Assembly: GCA_019843655.1 (NCBI GenBank)
Contig: JACDQD010000002.1
Coordinates: 8,545,393 to 8,609,392 of the forward strand
Direction: 5' to 3'
DNA from: Lethocerus indicus
Taxonomy: Eukaryota > Arthropoda > Insecta > Hemiptera > Belostomatidae
DNA: 64,000 nucleotides
Within the stretch, counting starts at the first letter, position 1. Each line of letters begins with the position of its first letter. Both the position numbers and the translations under genes were made by a program. Below are positions 13,324 through 26,426 of the stretch, in pieces. The notes under the pieces were generated by a model. It worked only from the letters and a program-made list of their open reading frames with translations. It was not told where the DNA came from and made no database searches.

Positions 13324-13605
13324 TGTTGCGTACACATACTTTTTTAAAAATAAAACAGGCAGAGTACACAATCTTATGCGGCAGAAACAAAAGCGAAACA
13401 AATTTCTTTCAATAATTTTGCCCCACGTGGGAATCAATAGACGGAGGTATGGCCGCGTGGCTGGGTTCGTGGCGGGGCCCAGTTTAAAAACTCCTCCGCT
13501 TTTTCGATTATTATTCCCGGGGCCACCAGTCTCCCTCCCTACGCACCGCACCCCTCTCCCCGCCACACCATGCCTGGCTCGCTCTCTAAGGAAATGTAGC
13601 CCAGC

Positions 13606-13960
13606 GGACGCAAAAGGAGGAAAGAGTGAGAGAGAAGGGGTGGGAGTGAGAGAAAGACGGAGTTAATGAGCGAGAGAGAGCACAAAGCTCCGGGCGATTA
13701 TGCCGAATGGAAGGTGGAAAATGAATCTTGGACACGAGTCCCCGGGAACAAGTTGAAAGCACGTATAGAGGGGGAGGGGGGCGGGGGAAAGAGTTAGATG
13801 GAGTGAGGTAGAGAGAGAGAGAGAGAGAGAGGGAGGGAGGGAGAGAGAAAGAGAGAGTGAGTGGGAGAGGGAGAGTGTGAGAGAGAATGATTGGGAGGAG
13901 GGAGTAAAAGAGAGGGGAGAGCACTCAGGAAAGAGAGGGAATGAGTGAGGGCGATGCTGG
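13606..13960. repeat. GA-rich purine stretch
   Basis: Two purine-rich parts (about 13606-13680 and 13765-13960) consist of GAGAGA, GGGAGG and GTGAGAG words, with a perfect GA run near 13810-13830. A unique GC-mixed segment separates them. Minus-strand open frames here read as Ser-Leu-Pro repeats and are discounted. Confidence 0.85.
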
Positions 13961-14130
13961 GGTAGGAGGGGGCACAAGTGGGCGATAAGGACGTCGGAGG
14001 TAATGCCGACGAGAAGGGACTTGACTAAACGAGCGGCATATATTAAGCTATGTAATAGTATTGTACATAATACATCTGGAGTCGGGCCCGGGAGCCAGCC
14101 TTCCTTTAATATTTACTTCCTATTATAACA

Positions 14131-14400
14131 CGGACTAAGTGTCCCATCCAAAGTTGGGGGCCCCGGCGCAAATTGTGGCCCATATCGGTGGGCGGGCGCC
14201 ACCCCCGCCCCTCCCCCTTCCCTTTTCTCCCTCCCCATTCCTTGGATTAACTCAATTATGCAAACGCGCGTCTCCCTAATTATTTTTTGTCCGACAGTTG
14301 AATCGAAAGTTCGGTCCCCGGATGAAACTTTCCGTTTTAAATCTATAAGCCCCCCCCCCCAGCCAGCCGCCGCCTCGTCTACTACTGTTTGTCCCTGAAT
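14131..14400. other. CpG-retaining block with homeodomain/POU words
   Basis: Contains GGATTA (Otx/Bicoid-type, 14244-14249), ATGCAAA (POU-type, 14258-14264) and TAATTA shortly after, within about 40 bases, in CpG-rich surroundings. Candidate enhancer by motif content only. Confidence 0.3.
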
Positions 14401-16399
14401 TTATTGCGACCATCCTGTTTCAAATTTTTTTACAAGTATACTTTTTACGGTTACGAAACTTTTTTCATTAATGTCACATACGCTAACTTGGAATACTGAA
14501 ACAAATTGTGCCTGTATTTAGAATGAGCGCTCTGACAGAAACATGTTTATTTAATCGGTAGATGTTGGATAATTTATTATAAATTGAGCGAATTGGTTTA
14601 TTAGTAATTGTAGGCATTTATATAGATGTAATTCTGTGATAGATTTCTTTGGTAAGAAAAATGTAGGAAGAAACACTATGGATACGAAATATACAAACAA
14701 AAGTAGTTATAATACAGTTCCATATTTAGCTTTTTATGTCATTGTGGAAGCATAATGTGGGTTTACACGACCCCGAATTCTCATTTAGTATTCTACCAAG
14801 TCTAATATTTCCTCCTGACTAGTTTTCAATAGAAATGATAAGAAGAATTGGTTCAACGAATGGCAAGTAATGTTTTATTACAGTAAGAATGGAATATGCA
14901 ACCAGTTTGCACATACCGTAATATCTGCTGAAACCGGTGAAGTAAAATTGCTGATATCCCGAGGGTTTGTTCAGTCTAATGCCAGACTGATGGGCTATGT
15001 CGCAGGGCACTTGGGATTATTTGCAGTTGGCTACTCATCCGTGGCAATAAACGAGGGTCGAATGGCTCGTCCTTTGTTTCACCCGGCCAATCACTACCAA
15101 TTCCTCCATTCTTTCAATGAGTCCATGTCAGGCGAATCAGTCCTCTCTTAAAAGCCGCTTATCCTTAAAAATGAAACGGCGGTTAGGCTTTTTTTTAGCT
15201 CTTCGTAGCGAAAAACAACGATTGAGACAAGTAGGACTTGAGAAGGAACGAAGGAATATTTTGTGAAAATTAACATTCTTTTTCAGTTAAACAGTTATAT
15301 AATTCTAGGGAATAGTTCAGAATAATTCTAGGGAATTCTCGCCTATGTGTAATATCGATTATCGATCATTACCAGTGCTATAGGACATTCCGCTGGATAC
15401 TAAATTATTTATAAATTAACTAATTAAATTTTAAATCGGACAAAGGTAGATTGAAAGTTCATCTGTTCATTGTTTATTCACTGTTAGTTCACTGTTTATT
15501 GCAATCAGAAAAATTAGAAACAGCAAAAAGCGGGCACCGTCATAAAATAGAACCGCGAACAATATATTCAAAATGCGGTAGGAAAAAATAAATTTTACTG
15601 CAGATGCTGGACGTACTTCAATTTCTAGAAAACAAATTCATACAACAAACACAAACAAAAAAAAAGCAAATTCATTCTTCATTTATAAATGCCGATGTTT
15701 CCATGCCTAATACAATTCGTTATAGATATTTCAACGTCAACAGTAACAGTCTGTACATCAACATATTTTATACCTATTGTAGATGTAAGTCTTGTATATT
15801 TATTATAAATATTATTATAAATTTCCAATACCCCGTTCACAATCCAGGATAAAGTTGTAGATTAACCGGAAATTCAAAGTAATATAAAACCCATAAAAGT
15901 AATTATAATTATACTATTATAATTATAATATTATATATGGATGTTAAAGCAAACCGTAATAACTGCTACTTCCGTGTTATCTCTAAAAAGAAGAGCTCGT
16001 GCCCAAGAATACAGGGCATTTTCGAACTTCATTTACACTTAAATTCAAACTTCAATTAAACAAAGGAACTATTTCTGCTCAAATACTGAGAACGGCTGAC
16101 GATAATAGTTTCAATTTTCTTTGAGTAAATAATTTCCAATTTTAATATGACGATAATTTCACGCTGCAGATATAATATATACTGTAATCAACGGAAATGT
16201 ACATGTATTTAAATATTGCCAAGACATAGAGATAATTTGGGCGGACAGGCTAAAGGTAGGAGTTGTTAAAAACAGTATTTTGAAGGCGGTCGGGAGCGAG
16301 CACTGTGTGTGCTGGCCCCGGGAGTCAAATCGATTCGTATTTCACACGTGAGACTAAGTAATGGGCCCGGAGCTTAACTCATTAAGTCCAGGCTCCCAG

Positions 16400-16403
<4 letters not shown>
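14401..16403. other. AT-rich unique DNA
   Basis: 15895-15940 is a run of TAATTATAATTAT palindromic words. 16250-16390 is somewhat GC-richer. No gene is seen. Confidence 0.5.
15301..15336. repeat. Direct repeat, period 23
   Basis: AATTCTAGGGAAT occurs at 15301-15313 and 15324-15336. Just downstream, two ATCGAT words (15354-15359, 15361-15366) are framed by GTAAT and ATTAC. Confidence 0.6.

Positions 16404-16445
<42 letters not shown>
16404..16445. repeat. (CT)n microsatellite
   Basis: About 20 uninterrupted CT units. Confidence 0.95.
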
Positions 16446-16447
<2 letters not shown>

Positions 16448-17780
16448 TTCCGCTTTCGCTAAAACAACTTTATTTGTACATTTTCTCGTCAACATTTCAT
16501 TTAAAAACATACCTCTTCTCACTACCCGAATTTTAAATTAAGACGGGAGTATTTTCATTTGAAAAATACCGCATTGGCAATAGTAAGGGCATATGTAATA
16601 CGGAAAAATTATATCTTTAGCCTAAAGAAGGGTGAAGTATAAGGACAAATCAAATTTGGACGTATTGATTACTAGGTTTGTTGTATTACTGAATAGTATT
16701 TTTTTAAGATACTGCTGTTTAAAATTCCGGCTATTTATAATACAAATTTACTCCTCCTGAAGTAAAAGTTTTTGCAGATCGAAATTTTCTATCGACCTGC
16801 TTCATGAATTAAAAACTTTTACTATTCGTTAGTTTCCTGTTTCATAAATATTTTATGTAAGATACATGTAAGAGATAAAAATCCTACCCGGATTTGGTGT
16901 GGGATCAACTCCGTTGATGCCGGCCTGGGCGCCATTTTTGACATGTTTGACGGATCGAAATTCAACAGAGAAATTATCTAGATTTGAAAGGTGAAAAATT
17001 GAGTGGAATATACCCCGCTCATTGTAATCAATCATAATTTCATCTCCTAATTATTCTTGCCAACGAATATATTATTAATATACCGGTTCTGAACATTTTA
17101 GTGCAACCGACCTATTCCAAATATCCACATGGCCATTTAGAAGAAATAATTATTGGCTTCTTCATCGTAGTGCTGTGATGCTTTGTCAAGCGCGTGAAAT
17201 AATTTCATTTAATCTAGTTATTACCCGAAATTCATCTCCAACAATACTTAAAATGTCATCTCACTGTAGTGTTAGTTCTTAAAACAAATTAGAATTAAGT
17301 TATTAATCGCATTATCATTTCGGAAAAGGGCATACGATGTAATACCATTAAATTAGATTAAATTCAGATTTGGCATGTAAGAGCGGAATTCGGGTAGTAC
17401 AATAAATATTCACATCTGACAGGCAGAGCTAACAATCCCAACATTGCGTAGAATATGAAGTATTCTCTAATGGGGAAACATGAGAACACATTGTTATGAC
17501 TCGTTCCAACACAGACAGAGAGACAACAGTTCCCTAATATAATCCCTGGGAATAAATCCCATCCTCTCAACTAAATCAGTTTACTTATGCTTAAAGCGAA
17601 TATAGTACATAAAAAAACCAAAACCTATTTTTGTTTGTTGCGTTGTTGTATTTTGGCAAAATTACCACATTGCCAACATTGATTTCTTTTCGAATCGTTC
17701 TTTTTATCCACAAGAATTAAGTTTTTATTTGCCGATGAAAGTTTTGCTTACTCTTTAAATAAAAATTATTAGATATAGAT
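16446..17780. other. AT-rich unique DNA
   Basis: No repeat, exon or motif cluster was recognised. Confidence 0.5.
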
Positions 17781-17957
17781 TAACTAGCGCCCCCCTGAGT
17801 GTGGTGCGGAAATGTACTTAACTGAAGTTCGTTGGGTGCACTTGCACCGATAAACTAGCGTCCCCTGAGTGTGGTGCGGAAATGTACTTAACTAAAGTTC
17901 GTTGGGTGCACTTGCACCGATAAACTAGCGTCCCCTGAGGGTGGTGCGGACATGTAC
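17781..17957. repeat. 70-bp tandem repeat, about 2.5 copies
   Basis: Copies run 17781-17850, 17851-17920 and, truncated, 17921-17957. Each begins TAACTAGCG or TAAACTAGCG and continues with CCCCTGAGTGTGGTGCGG, ATGTACTTAACT and GTTCGTTGGGTG. Copies 1 and 2 differ by only a few bases; the partial third has two substitutions, at 17940 and 17951. Each full copy ends in a perfect hairpin GGTGCA-CT-TGCACC (17835-17848 in copy 1). The left edge is TTAGATATAGATTAACTAGCG; TAGATT followed by ACTAGCG is familiar as the junction at arthropod LINE and SINE ends. The array is therefore probably derived from a retroelement tail and not a random satellite. That origin is inferred. Confidence 0.85.
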
Positions 17958-18243
17958 CAGTTGTGTGATCAAATATATATTTTACCGATAATCTGACAAA
18001 GATTTAAACCGATTAACAAAATCTCTCCCAACCCAAATGAAACAAACGACGTTCCCCAAAACACAATAACAAGACATACATATATATAAACACGACAAAC
18101 CACAGTACAAATGACAGTGACAGTGTAGTGAGGATGCCCAAAAAACATCCTAAGTGACTAACACCGCTGCTGAAGATGGCGAGCAACCGAAACCGTTCTA
18201 GCAATATACCAAACCAGCGAGAGGAGACAGAAACACACGACAT
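17958..18243. mobile_element. Possible retroelement remnant next to the 70-bp array
   Basis: This stretch directly follows the truncated third 70-bp copy and has a low-CpG, AC-rich composition unlike its flanks. Near 18168-18195 it contains CTGAAGATGGCGAGC followed by AACCGAAACCG. The pattern CTGAAGATGG followed by GAAAC is one I associate with terminal parts of animal retroelements, including Penelope-like elements. A second CTGAAGATGG occurs at 38831-38840. No open frame resembling reverse transcriptase or GIY-YIG endonuclease was seen. The end points are approximate and the assignment is weak; it could be unique DNA. Confidence 0.25.
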
Positions 18244-19430
18244 CTACGGTATTGCAACCCCTCGCAGACCAAAAAACAGGCATTCTAATTTATTGTTATT
18301 TACATTCTATTATTAGATGGACTGCGAAGTCACCACTAATACGGAACACCAGTTTGGCGGTTTTCGAGAATTTTGAATGTCATAATTCAAAATGTCTGCA
18401 CTCGCTGATTTTGTCTTTTGATAAAAGAAGAAACAAGTCAACCAAAAGACCGAATCACCGAGTAGAGTCAGAGCATCACAGAATAGTGATATTGTCATCG
18501 TTATTATTTTTACTTCGGATTTTAATGCGTTATAGAACTATGGCTTTTAACATTTGAATATTGTGATGGCTCCGTCTATTTCAATGTTCCTGTTTAAAAT
18601 CGCAGAGTTAATTAAGCCGGGATGCAAGTATCGCCTGCAAAATTCAAGAGTTTTCTTTCGCTTTGAGGTCGCCTTTCGTCGGTGTCTTAACTTTCAATTT
18701 CCGTTCTTTCAGCTTTGGAAGATATATTTTTTTTGTATAACAGATGAAAATCTTTTATCTCCGTAGGCAATCTTTCCGCAGAGAACACTTGAATTCCTGT
18801 TTTGTTTATTATGTTTCATATACAAATCTTTATATTTCAAAAATTCATTTTTAATATCGCTTTCTTTTATCGCAAGTACGAATTCCCGATGGTAGAATTT
18901 ACCGAAGGAGTGCGTCTGTATTACGCAGAATTCTCTTTCTATTTCATGTTGAAATAGGTACATATTTTCGGATACCTATTTCCCGCTTGTTTGGAATAAG
19001 ATAGAAGGAAAACTAAATAACATCGACGTCCAATGGGTTCAAATATTTATCCAAACTTTATTTTGTTTTAAAATCAGTAGATAATTAATTTACATAACTG
19101 TGTTTACCGAATGTTTTGAATGTGTAGTATTTCATTAAATTCTAATAAGAAACGCGGACAACAAGAAAAGAAAATACTTCTTTTACTGAAAACATGTGAA
19201 ACAACTGAAATCTATAGCGTTTTTCCCGCTTTTATAGGCAATATTTAATGTTACACTAGACCACATAAACGATAACAATTTAATAGAATGTTAATATAGA
19301 GTGTAAAAAATAATTACAAGTTACTCGAGTGTCGTATAATGAAAATTGCGCTCGGGGTTAAATTAGGGCAAAAAAAGGAAGGAAGGAAGGAAGGAAGGAA
19401 GAAGGAAGGAAGGGTATGTAAAATCCGTCT
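18244..19430. other. AT-rich unique DNA
   Basis: Short open frames only, none recognisable. The stretch ends at the GGAA array. Confidence 0.5.
19374..19412. repeat. (GGAA)n microsatellite
   Basis: About nine GGAA units with one GAA break. GGAA is also the core of ETS-factor sites; no regulatory role can be shown here. Confidence 0.9.
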
Positions 19431-22400
19431 GACTCGCCAAAAATTCCCCGGCACTCCACTTTTAGCCGGCGGCAGGAGTTTTTGCGATGCACTAATCTCT
19501 TATTTGTCGGGGAGGTTGGGCCGGAGGCCGCTACAAAGTATATTGCGATGAGCGGAGCATATTCCACGGTGGGAGGATGCCCCGGGAGGGAAGAGGAGGA
19601 GGCGGCGGTGGCGGCGGGTGGGTTGGAGGGGGGGCGGCGCGTGGAATATTAGTTTCTGGTTGTTTGCCCACTCTTCTACCGCCGCCCAAATCTCAACGGT
19701 AAATATACAGAGAACAGAGGTTTTTTCCGAGCCCGAGAACCGCCCCCCAGGAACGGGCACAAGAAGTGGAAGAAGCTACCGCGGTACGAGTAACATTTCC
19801 TCCACGGATTTCAGATTTCTTCAAATTCTAAACCTAGTAAAAAGAGCTCTCACATTGAACTGTTTGTACTGGAAAAACTTGGGCGTTTGAAAAATTTGTA
19901 AAGTGTTATCGAATCGATAATAAGAACGTGTTTTGTTTGTTTGGAATAACATTACTGTTGAGATGTTCCGCCTCCACCCTTTTGGATTTGGGATTTGGCC
20001 GGCCGGTTCCCACTTCCGCCACCTTTTTAGCGCCAACAATCTAGTGAAGTACATAAGCATGTCGGTTGTCGGTGGAGCATCCTGTCTGCGTTTACCTGCA
20101 GAGTAAGATTAATAATAACTAATAATACGAGAAAATTATCGATTTTCTTCATTCGCTGAAACTGAAAAGTTGTATTACAGCGATTTTTCGAAGTGTAGTG
20201 CAGAACCTACCGCACTAAGACCAATCCAGTACATGTCCAAATGGTGACAGAATATTGCAGGCACGATGCTATTTAAAAATCTCGCGGGCCACCAGGTAAC
20301 TTAAATTACAATCGACCTAATCTATAATTTATGTCACTGTATTCGTACGTAACGAAGGTATGTCGCCGTTAACTGGCAATTCTCGTTATTCCGGTAATTC
20401 GTTAGCTAGTTGATGGCTTGACTGTAATTTGCAAACAACCCGATATTCCCGAGAATACTACCGGGGGCCAACCATAGTGAGTGGAGGCCGGTTGTGAGGG
20501 CCCGGTGTAACCGCCACACTCTCCAATCAATCGCCCCTTATCCCAGGCCCGCTCTCATTTTATACGGCCATCTCTGTAACGGTGTCAACAGCGGCGGCCT
20601 TATTTATCCACTTTATCCAGAATCACGGACCCGTAGTCCACACGTAGTTTGGGTGAAACCGCATGGTAGCAGCTTTTGTTCTTAGTTTCGGTATAAACGG
20701 TTCGTTAAATGCGTGCAGGGAATTATGAAATCATATTTCCGAGAGGATATGCTTACGAGAGGTATTGTCTGTCGTTTCACCGCAGATAAAAAAATATTTC
20801 CATTCTTTGAACCGTTTAGAGTGCCTCAATCTTCAGAATATGCAGTCAATATTACAGAACTGTAACAAATCTGGTAGTACTGAGGTGATTCCCTTCATGT
20901 GTTCAAGAAAATACACTTTGGGCCGATCAGTTAGGAATTTTAGTACTCGGAGTCGTACTGAGAAAGGGTTGTGCCAATAATACTATTTCTTGGTTCGTAG
21001 GCATTAGGTGCCTGCCAACAGGATACTCTTGTTCAATTGTGGTGGTGGTGGTGGTTCAGAAGTTGGGGTTTAAGTAGCCAGCCTGAGGGGGGGGGAGAGA
21101 AAGGCAGATTGATTTCTGTTGGGGTCACGGCCTTGTCCCTGGGCTGGGCGGTGGCCTCCGCTCCACCGGCTTCCCACTCAGGCCCGTAAAATAGGCCACC
21201 GGGATTTCAAATATTCATGGGAGGAGGGGTGCTCGCCCCCTGTATAAAATTCCTCTAGACTTCCCCCACGCAAAATTCCTTCGGCTTGCACCCTCGCCAC
21301 ATCTCCCCCACTCGGCCAAAACCTCCTCAATCTACAAGCTACTATTGCAATAGAAACCAGAAAAGGGTCCTTTAATAATATCATCGGTGAACTGGAACAA
21401 TCGGTTGGATTGAATGTAATTGAAATTTTTTGTCAATCTTAATACGGCTAATTTCAGAAATAGCAGGCGAGATGCGCTACTTGTGGACGGAATGCTACTG
21501 CCGATGGCTCGAAACAGTTTAAAATAGGAGACTGGTGATCTCTAGACAGCTAAAATGGCATCTTCATTTCTAATAAAAAAGTGGCGCTAAGTATATTCAC
21601 CAGTTCCTCCTCTTACACACATTAATCTAGTGAAACAGAATCTATACTAACCAATATGGCCTATTTGCTTCATGTTGCTACATGTTGCATGTATCTTCAT
21701 CGAAAAGTATTCGTCTTATCCAAAAACACTTAAACCGACTCAGCCAATTACAGTTGGTTCTTGTATAGTTTTTAATAAGAGGTAAATGTTTATATGTCCA
21801 TATATAAATTATATGTACTTTTATGTCCATTATTATTTTCATAGTATAATGAAATATGTCCCATAATGAAGCCTTAGAAATAATACTTATAACTATCAAC
21901 CGATAGAAGAGTTGAGAATTCGGCGAGACAAACATCGTGAAATGGAACTAAATTATCGTTTATAAGCGAACCTGGAAATAATAATCTAGAGATTATTCTA
22001 TTCTATGCTTGTAATAAAGGAAGTGAATTTCACTGTACTATGAGCAGATATCAGTAGACGATCGCGGGACAGACGTGAAAATAAAAGGCTCGTTTGTTTG
22101 TTTCTTGTCAATTGGCCGGTGATGAGCTATTCAAGAGTATAAGGGTCGGGATTATACTGTAAGACATACGGTAAAAGAGGAAGAGAGCCCGGCTCCCAAT
22201 GATATACTCGCCCTTAAGGAACCCTATATCTCAATACTTGGGGCCAATAACTCTGTAGTCATACTGAAATATAACGGGGTCCCCGCGCGGTAAGAGGAGA
22301 GGAGGAGCCCGGGAGCCGGGACTCAAACTCATATTTACGGTCTCCGTTCCGTCTGGTAGTTTTGCTGCGGGAGCTATCACTCCGAAAGGATCCACCTTTT

Positions 22401-22440
22401 TCCACGCTCCTAGCCTAGCCACCCTTTAGTAACAGTAGAC
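19431..22440. other. CpG-retaining blocks separated by AT-rich DNA
   Basis: GC-richer blocks at 19430-19800, 19950-20060, 20460-20690, 21060-21400 and 22180-22430. No core promoter or coding frame can be supported in any of them. Confidence 0.35.
21039..21056. repeat. (GGT)n microsatellite
   Basis: A short run of about six GGT units. Confidence 0.8.
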
Positions 22441-23488
22441 TTTAAATGTAAACTTGAACCAACTTGAAATTTAAAATTTTTACACGGCTTAGGACTTATT
22501 TCCTTATATATTTTCGATGTAATGATATTTCTCTCATTTGATCACAATGATTTATTAATTTTATTACAGTTCAACCGAACTAAAGCATGTAATAAATGCA
22601 AATAGAGTATTGCTTTCTAACGAATAATATTGTAAACAAAGCATTCATGCAATATTTTTATTAGTCCTTATTGATGCAACAAACTTATCGTATACTATAT
22701 TAAATATATATACATATATATATAAATCAAAGAAAGTACACATCATCCCGATTTAAAATACCGATATGCGACGGGCCTCTTTGATCTATTGGCGGAAAGC
22801 TACAGGAAAGGGTGAAATGCCCAAGTGGCATAGAGGAGAGCAAGGGTGATTATAACCCTCGTGGACACCCTTACAGATACATTTACGTGCATTTCATAGA
22901 CTCCTATTTCCTCTCCTCATTCTGCTATCTGTTCCTTTCCGCACGGTCTTTCGTGATCGTAAATACGGTCGGTACAATTGTCGGTCTCGGTACCCTCGCC
23001 AGGTGGGAAGGACGGAGATGTGAAGCCGGTGGACGGCATGGTGTGACCGGGAGCAATCCCAGAAGGTGGAAACAGAAAGGGTGCGGGAAGGAAAATATGA
23101 GGGTCGGCGGTTAGGGGCGTAGTAAGTCGCCCGCCGGTGACGTTAGTGTGGGAACTGGCCACTCCCGGGCCCCCCTACCAGCCGCCCGGCCTACTTTATT
23201 GGTCAGAACCTCTATCAAATCGAAAGAAAACCCAGCCGAACGTGAAAATCTCCAAGGAAAAACTCTCCCGGACGTAGGTTTGTTGCGGGCTGTTTTAATA
23301 GAACAGATATGTCTTTCCCAAACAATGGTCTTCGCGACTTCTAATACACCCGCTAGATCACCATATTTAAGCTTCTGGGGCTTGGCCCACTGTGCCATTG
23401 GCTTAACTCCTATGGGGAATAGTTAACAACACAAGTTTTCGTCTTTTTCAAACGAAAAAATTAAATGATAGCGTGAAAAAAAATATTG

Positions 23489-23518
23489 TCATGAAACATC
23501 CAACATAATGTTTCATGA
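23489..23518. repeat. Perfect 11-bp inverted repeat
   Basis: TCATGAAACAT (23489-23499) and ATGTTTCATGA (23508-23518) are exact reverse complements around an 8-base loop. Confidence 0.8.
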
Positions 23519-25073
23519 TAAAATGTACATACAGAATCGTTGCATGTGAATAATACGGTAATATTTCTTGACTATCCTAAAATCGTGAGATGAATATTTA
23601 AAGAATTTTTAATTTATGGCGTATTATAATCATAACGGATATCTGTGCCAGACAGTTTATTAAAATATATATAAAGTAATTGGGGAGTGGTGTAAAAGTA
23701 GGTCATTAAGGGGCCGTATTTAGGCTGGAAAACTATGTTTCCGGGCTTATTGAATGGAGTCTGGAATTTGTTGTAGGGTGAACAACGGGTGAAGGCAACA
23801 GGTGTAATTCTATGTGTGGTTAGTTCACAAGTAGATAGCCGACCGGCCAGCCACCCGGTGGTGTCTGCCTGCCCTGTACACTCTAACAAATACTTATAGA
23901 GCACATATTTTCTACATAATGTAATATATTAAATTTGTTGCGATAGTTGGGACAGCCGACACGTGTAACTGCCTCACTGTATTGATACTGACCATGGCAG
24001 TTTTATAAGCCGGCCATTTTATGTCTTTAACCTCTTGTGGGTACTGAAACATAGTTCAATTTTCTGCACACAGCAGAAAATATGAAAGATAATATTATAT
24101 TTCTATATTTCCGATACAAAGTATGGTTTAATAGGAATGCAGAAGAAGTTTTTAAAACATAGAATGTTGTCCTTCCCTATCCGTTAGCAAATTGAGAAAT
24201 GTAACTTTCCGAATTTTCAGCCGGGAGAAAAAGGTTCGCCATCCCCCGATGTAGGTGAATCCACGTTTGGGGGAGATACATGGGGGGGGGGGTATACGGA
24301 AAACATATCGATTAAGTGCGTCACTGCCGTTAAGTGTTAAGTGGTTATAGATTTTTAAGCGGCTCCGTTGGACCCCGGTAGCGGGTCTCATGGGAGTCTA
24401 AATATTCTAGGTGGTTGCCGGAGCACACCGACAGCCCAGTTATGGCCTAATATATAAATGAGGCCGTTAGCATAAGTATCCCTCCACCCTCCTCCCCCAC
24501 CAAGGCCCCCTCTGACTACCTTTTACACTGGACAACTTACATTTTATTTATGGGCCATCTTGTCCGACACGCTTAAACACTATTACCTTACACAGAGTCG
24601 TTAATTAACCCAACGGTTTTGGCAAGTAATTTCCGCCTTTTAATAAACCTGTTGGCTTCTTTGGGTATTATGTTTACAGATCAGATAGATAAATTCCAAA
24701 TTAGCGATTGATGACGGTACGATTTATTACTGTGTTGGGTTTGTTCACTAGAATTCATTTCCATTTTCGGTAACAGTTCACCGGTGGAAGGAACCAGTGA
24801 AATGAAAGTATAATAACGTTGATTGTCTTCAAGTCAAATTACAGAAGCTCACCTTTGAGGAAGTGAGGACTTAGTTTCGATTCAAACTACTGACTCGCTC
24901 TCCCATTTGAAACTGAAATGAGAGCGTCTCATTTAATTGAATTCATAATCTTCAACACAGACAAGTTTTATGAATAGGCCATATTCCTTCATCGAACTTG
25001 AATAGTGTTCAGTGAATGACGTTCGGATAATGAAATTTTTACAAGACTGGTCACACACACACACATGCAGAAG

Positions 25074-25093
25074 TTAACGTTTTCAAACGTTAA
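25074..25093. repeat. Perfect 9-bp inverted repeat
   Basis: TTAACGTTT and AAACGTTAA flank the two bases TC, just after a short AC repeat. It gives two head-to-head AACGTT words. Confidence 0.8.
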
Positions 25094-26396
25094 TTAATAG
25101 AATCTTAGTTTAACTGTTGAATAGAATTTCTTTTGTGCTCCCTGTCTCTCCCCATTAAAAATGATAGAAGCAAAAATAAACCGTTCAAGAGAGGGGAAAT
25201 TGAAATCAGTTGGTGTCACTTTCTTGTCCTCGAGCGTCCCCTTGTCATCGATCTTTTCACTTGTGGTGTCCATTTCCAAAACCTTTCTGTCCACCTTTGA
25301 ATGGCCATTCGTTGAAGGTGACCCCACCGGAGTAGACACGGTCTATAAATTCGTTTATAAAAAAACGTAAGAGTCAAATATCGACAGTATAATGCAATTA
25401 ATGATGTAGATGGAGGAAATCATTAGAGGATTATTTATTAGAGGTTATAAATAAATATCTTAAACTATTTAGGGAGTAATACGGGGAACTACATTTTTTT
25501 TATCGAGATGTCATTAGACCGGCACATCTCTCAGATGTTTTTTTTCCCCTTCGACGCGTCGAGCATCCTATTTGGGAACAGGCCATTTTCCTGCGGTCCT
25601 CGTGCGGTCCCATCTTCCTGGTTATTTATTACTTTCCGTTCTCTGCTTTTCAGATCGGGAAAGGCGTTCGGGCTATTAACGGTGAGGGGCAGGGCAAGCG
25701 TGCAGTTATCGGCAACTCGAGTTATCGCTTCATGTAGGAACACTCCAATTCGATCCTCCGCGAGTCCGAAAAGGAATTATGAAACTGAGAAATATCGCGT
25801 TACGGAAGTTATAGCGCTCACAACTTGACCTTTCTAAGTTCAATAAGAATTATGTACTTTTTATAGATATAATGAAAACTTCGATAGAACCAAAAGGGCG
25901 TGAACAACGGTCACGATCAAGTACTCAATTGGCAATTTCAAGCATACAACTAGTCTATTTATTTCTCAATTTACCTGTTTTATTTTTTTATAATTTAAAT
26001 CGATCATAATTACATGTGAATTTTAGTGCTGTGAAGACGCCTAACCGGTAAAAGAAGGCCTCGGTATGGGTTTCCTGTGATAACGAACAACCTTTTAGTG
26101 TTAAACTATTTTAAACAACCAACTCATGTTATATTACTTACCTTTTATATCGTCGGTTGAATTTAATTTAGCGCGGGACGATTTCATCCGCGACTGACAA
26201 AGCCCGCACATTTTCTTATTCCAATTAGATATTAAAAACATTCTTATTTCTCGATTTTCGGCAACATTTCATAAATGAATTCCGAATTCCCGAATAACGG
26301 CCTGTAATGAGAATTTATGAAACGTAACGCGATTAGTGGGGTAGACAAAAATAGGAGGAGTGCAGGGGGCCCTGGCAAATGATGGGTCTGTTTGGT

Positions 26397-26426
26397 GGGG
26401 TTGGAGGGCAGGGGTTGGGGTGGGGG
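26397..26426 (+). other. G-quadruplex motif
   Basis: Runs GGGG, GGG, GGGG, GGGG and GGGGG (26397-26400, 26406-26408, 26411-26414, 26417-26420, 26422-26426) are joined by loops of 5, 2, 2 and 1 bases. The surrounding 26330-26455 is unusually G-rich on the plus strand. Confidence 0.6.

Larger units (their letters stand above)
22441..26330. other. Mostly AT-rich unique DNA
   Basis: GC-richer at 22790-23430 and 25500-25830, with ten consecutive Gs near 24282-24292. A 106-codon ATG frame (25508-25828) has no recognisable product. Confidence 0.4.

Noticed and set aside
18168..18200. Hammerhead ribozyme like those of Penelope-like elements
   Set aside because: CTGAAGA and GAAA are present, but stem II is only about two to three pairs and no stem III with a cleavage triplet could be placed.
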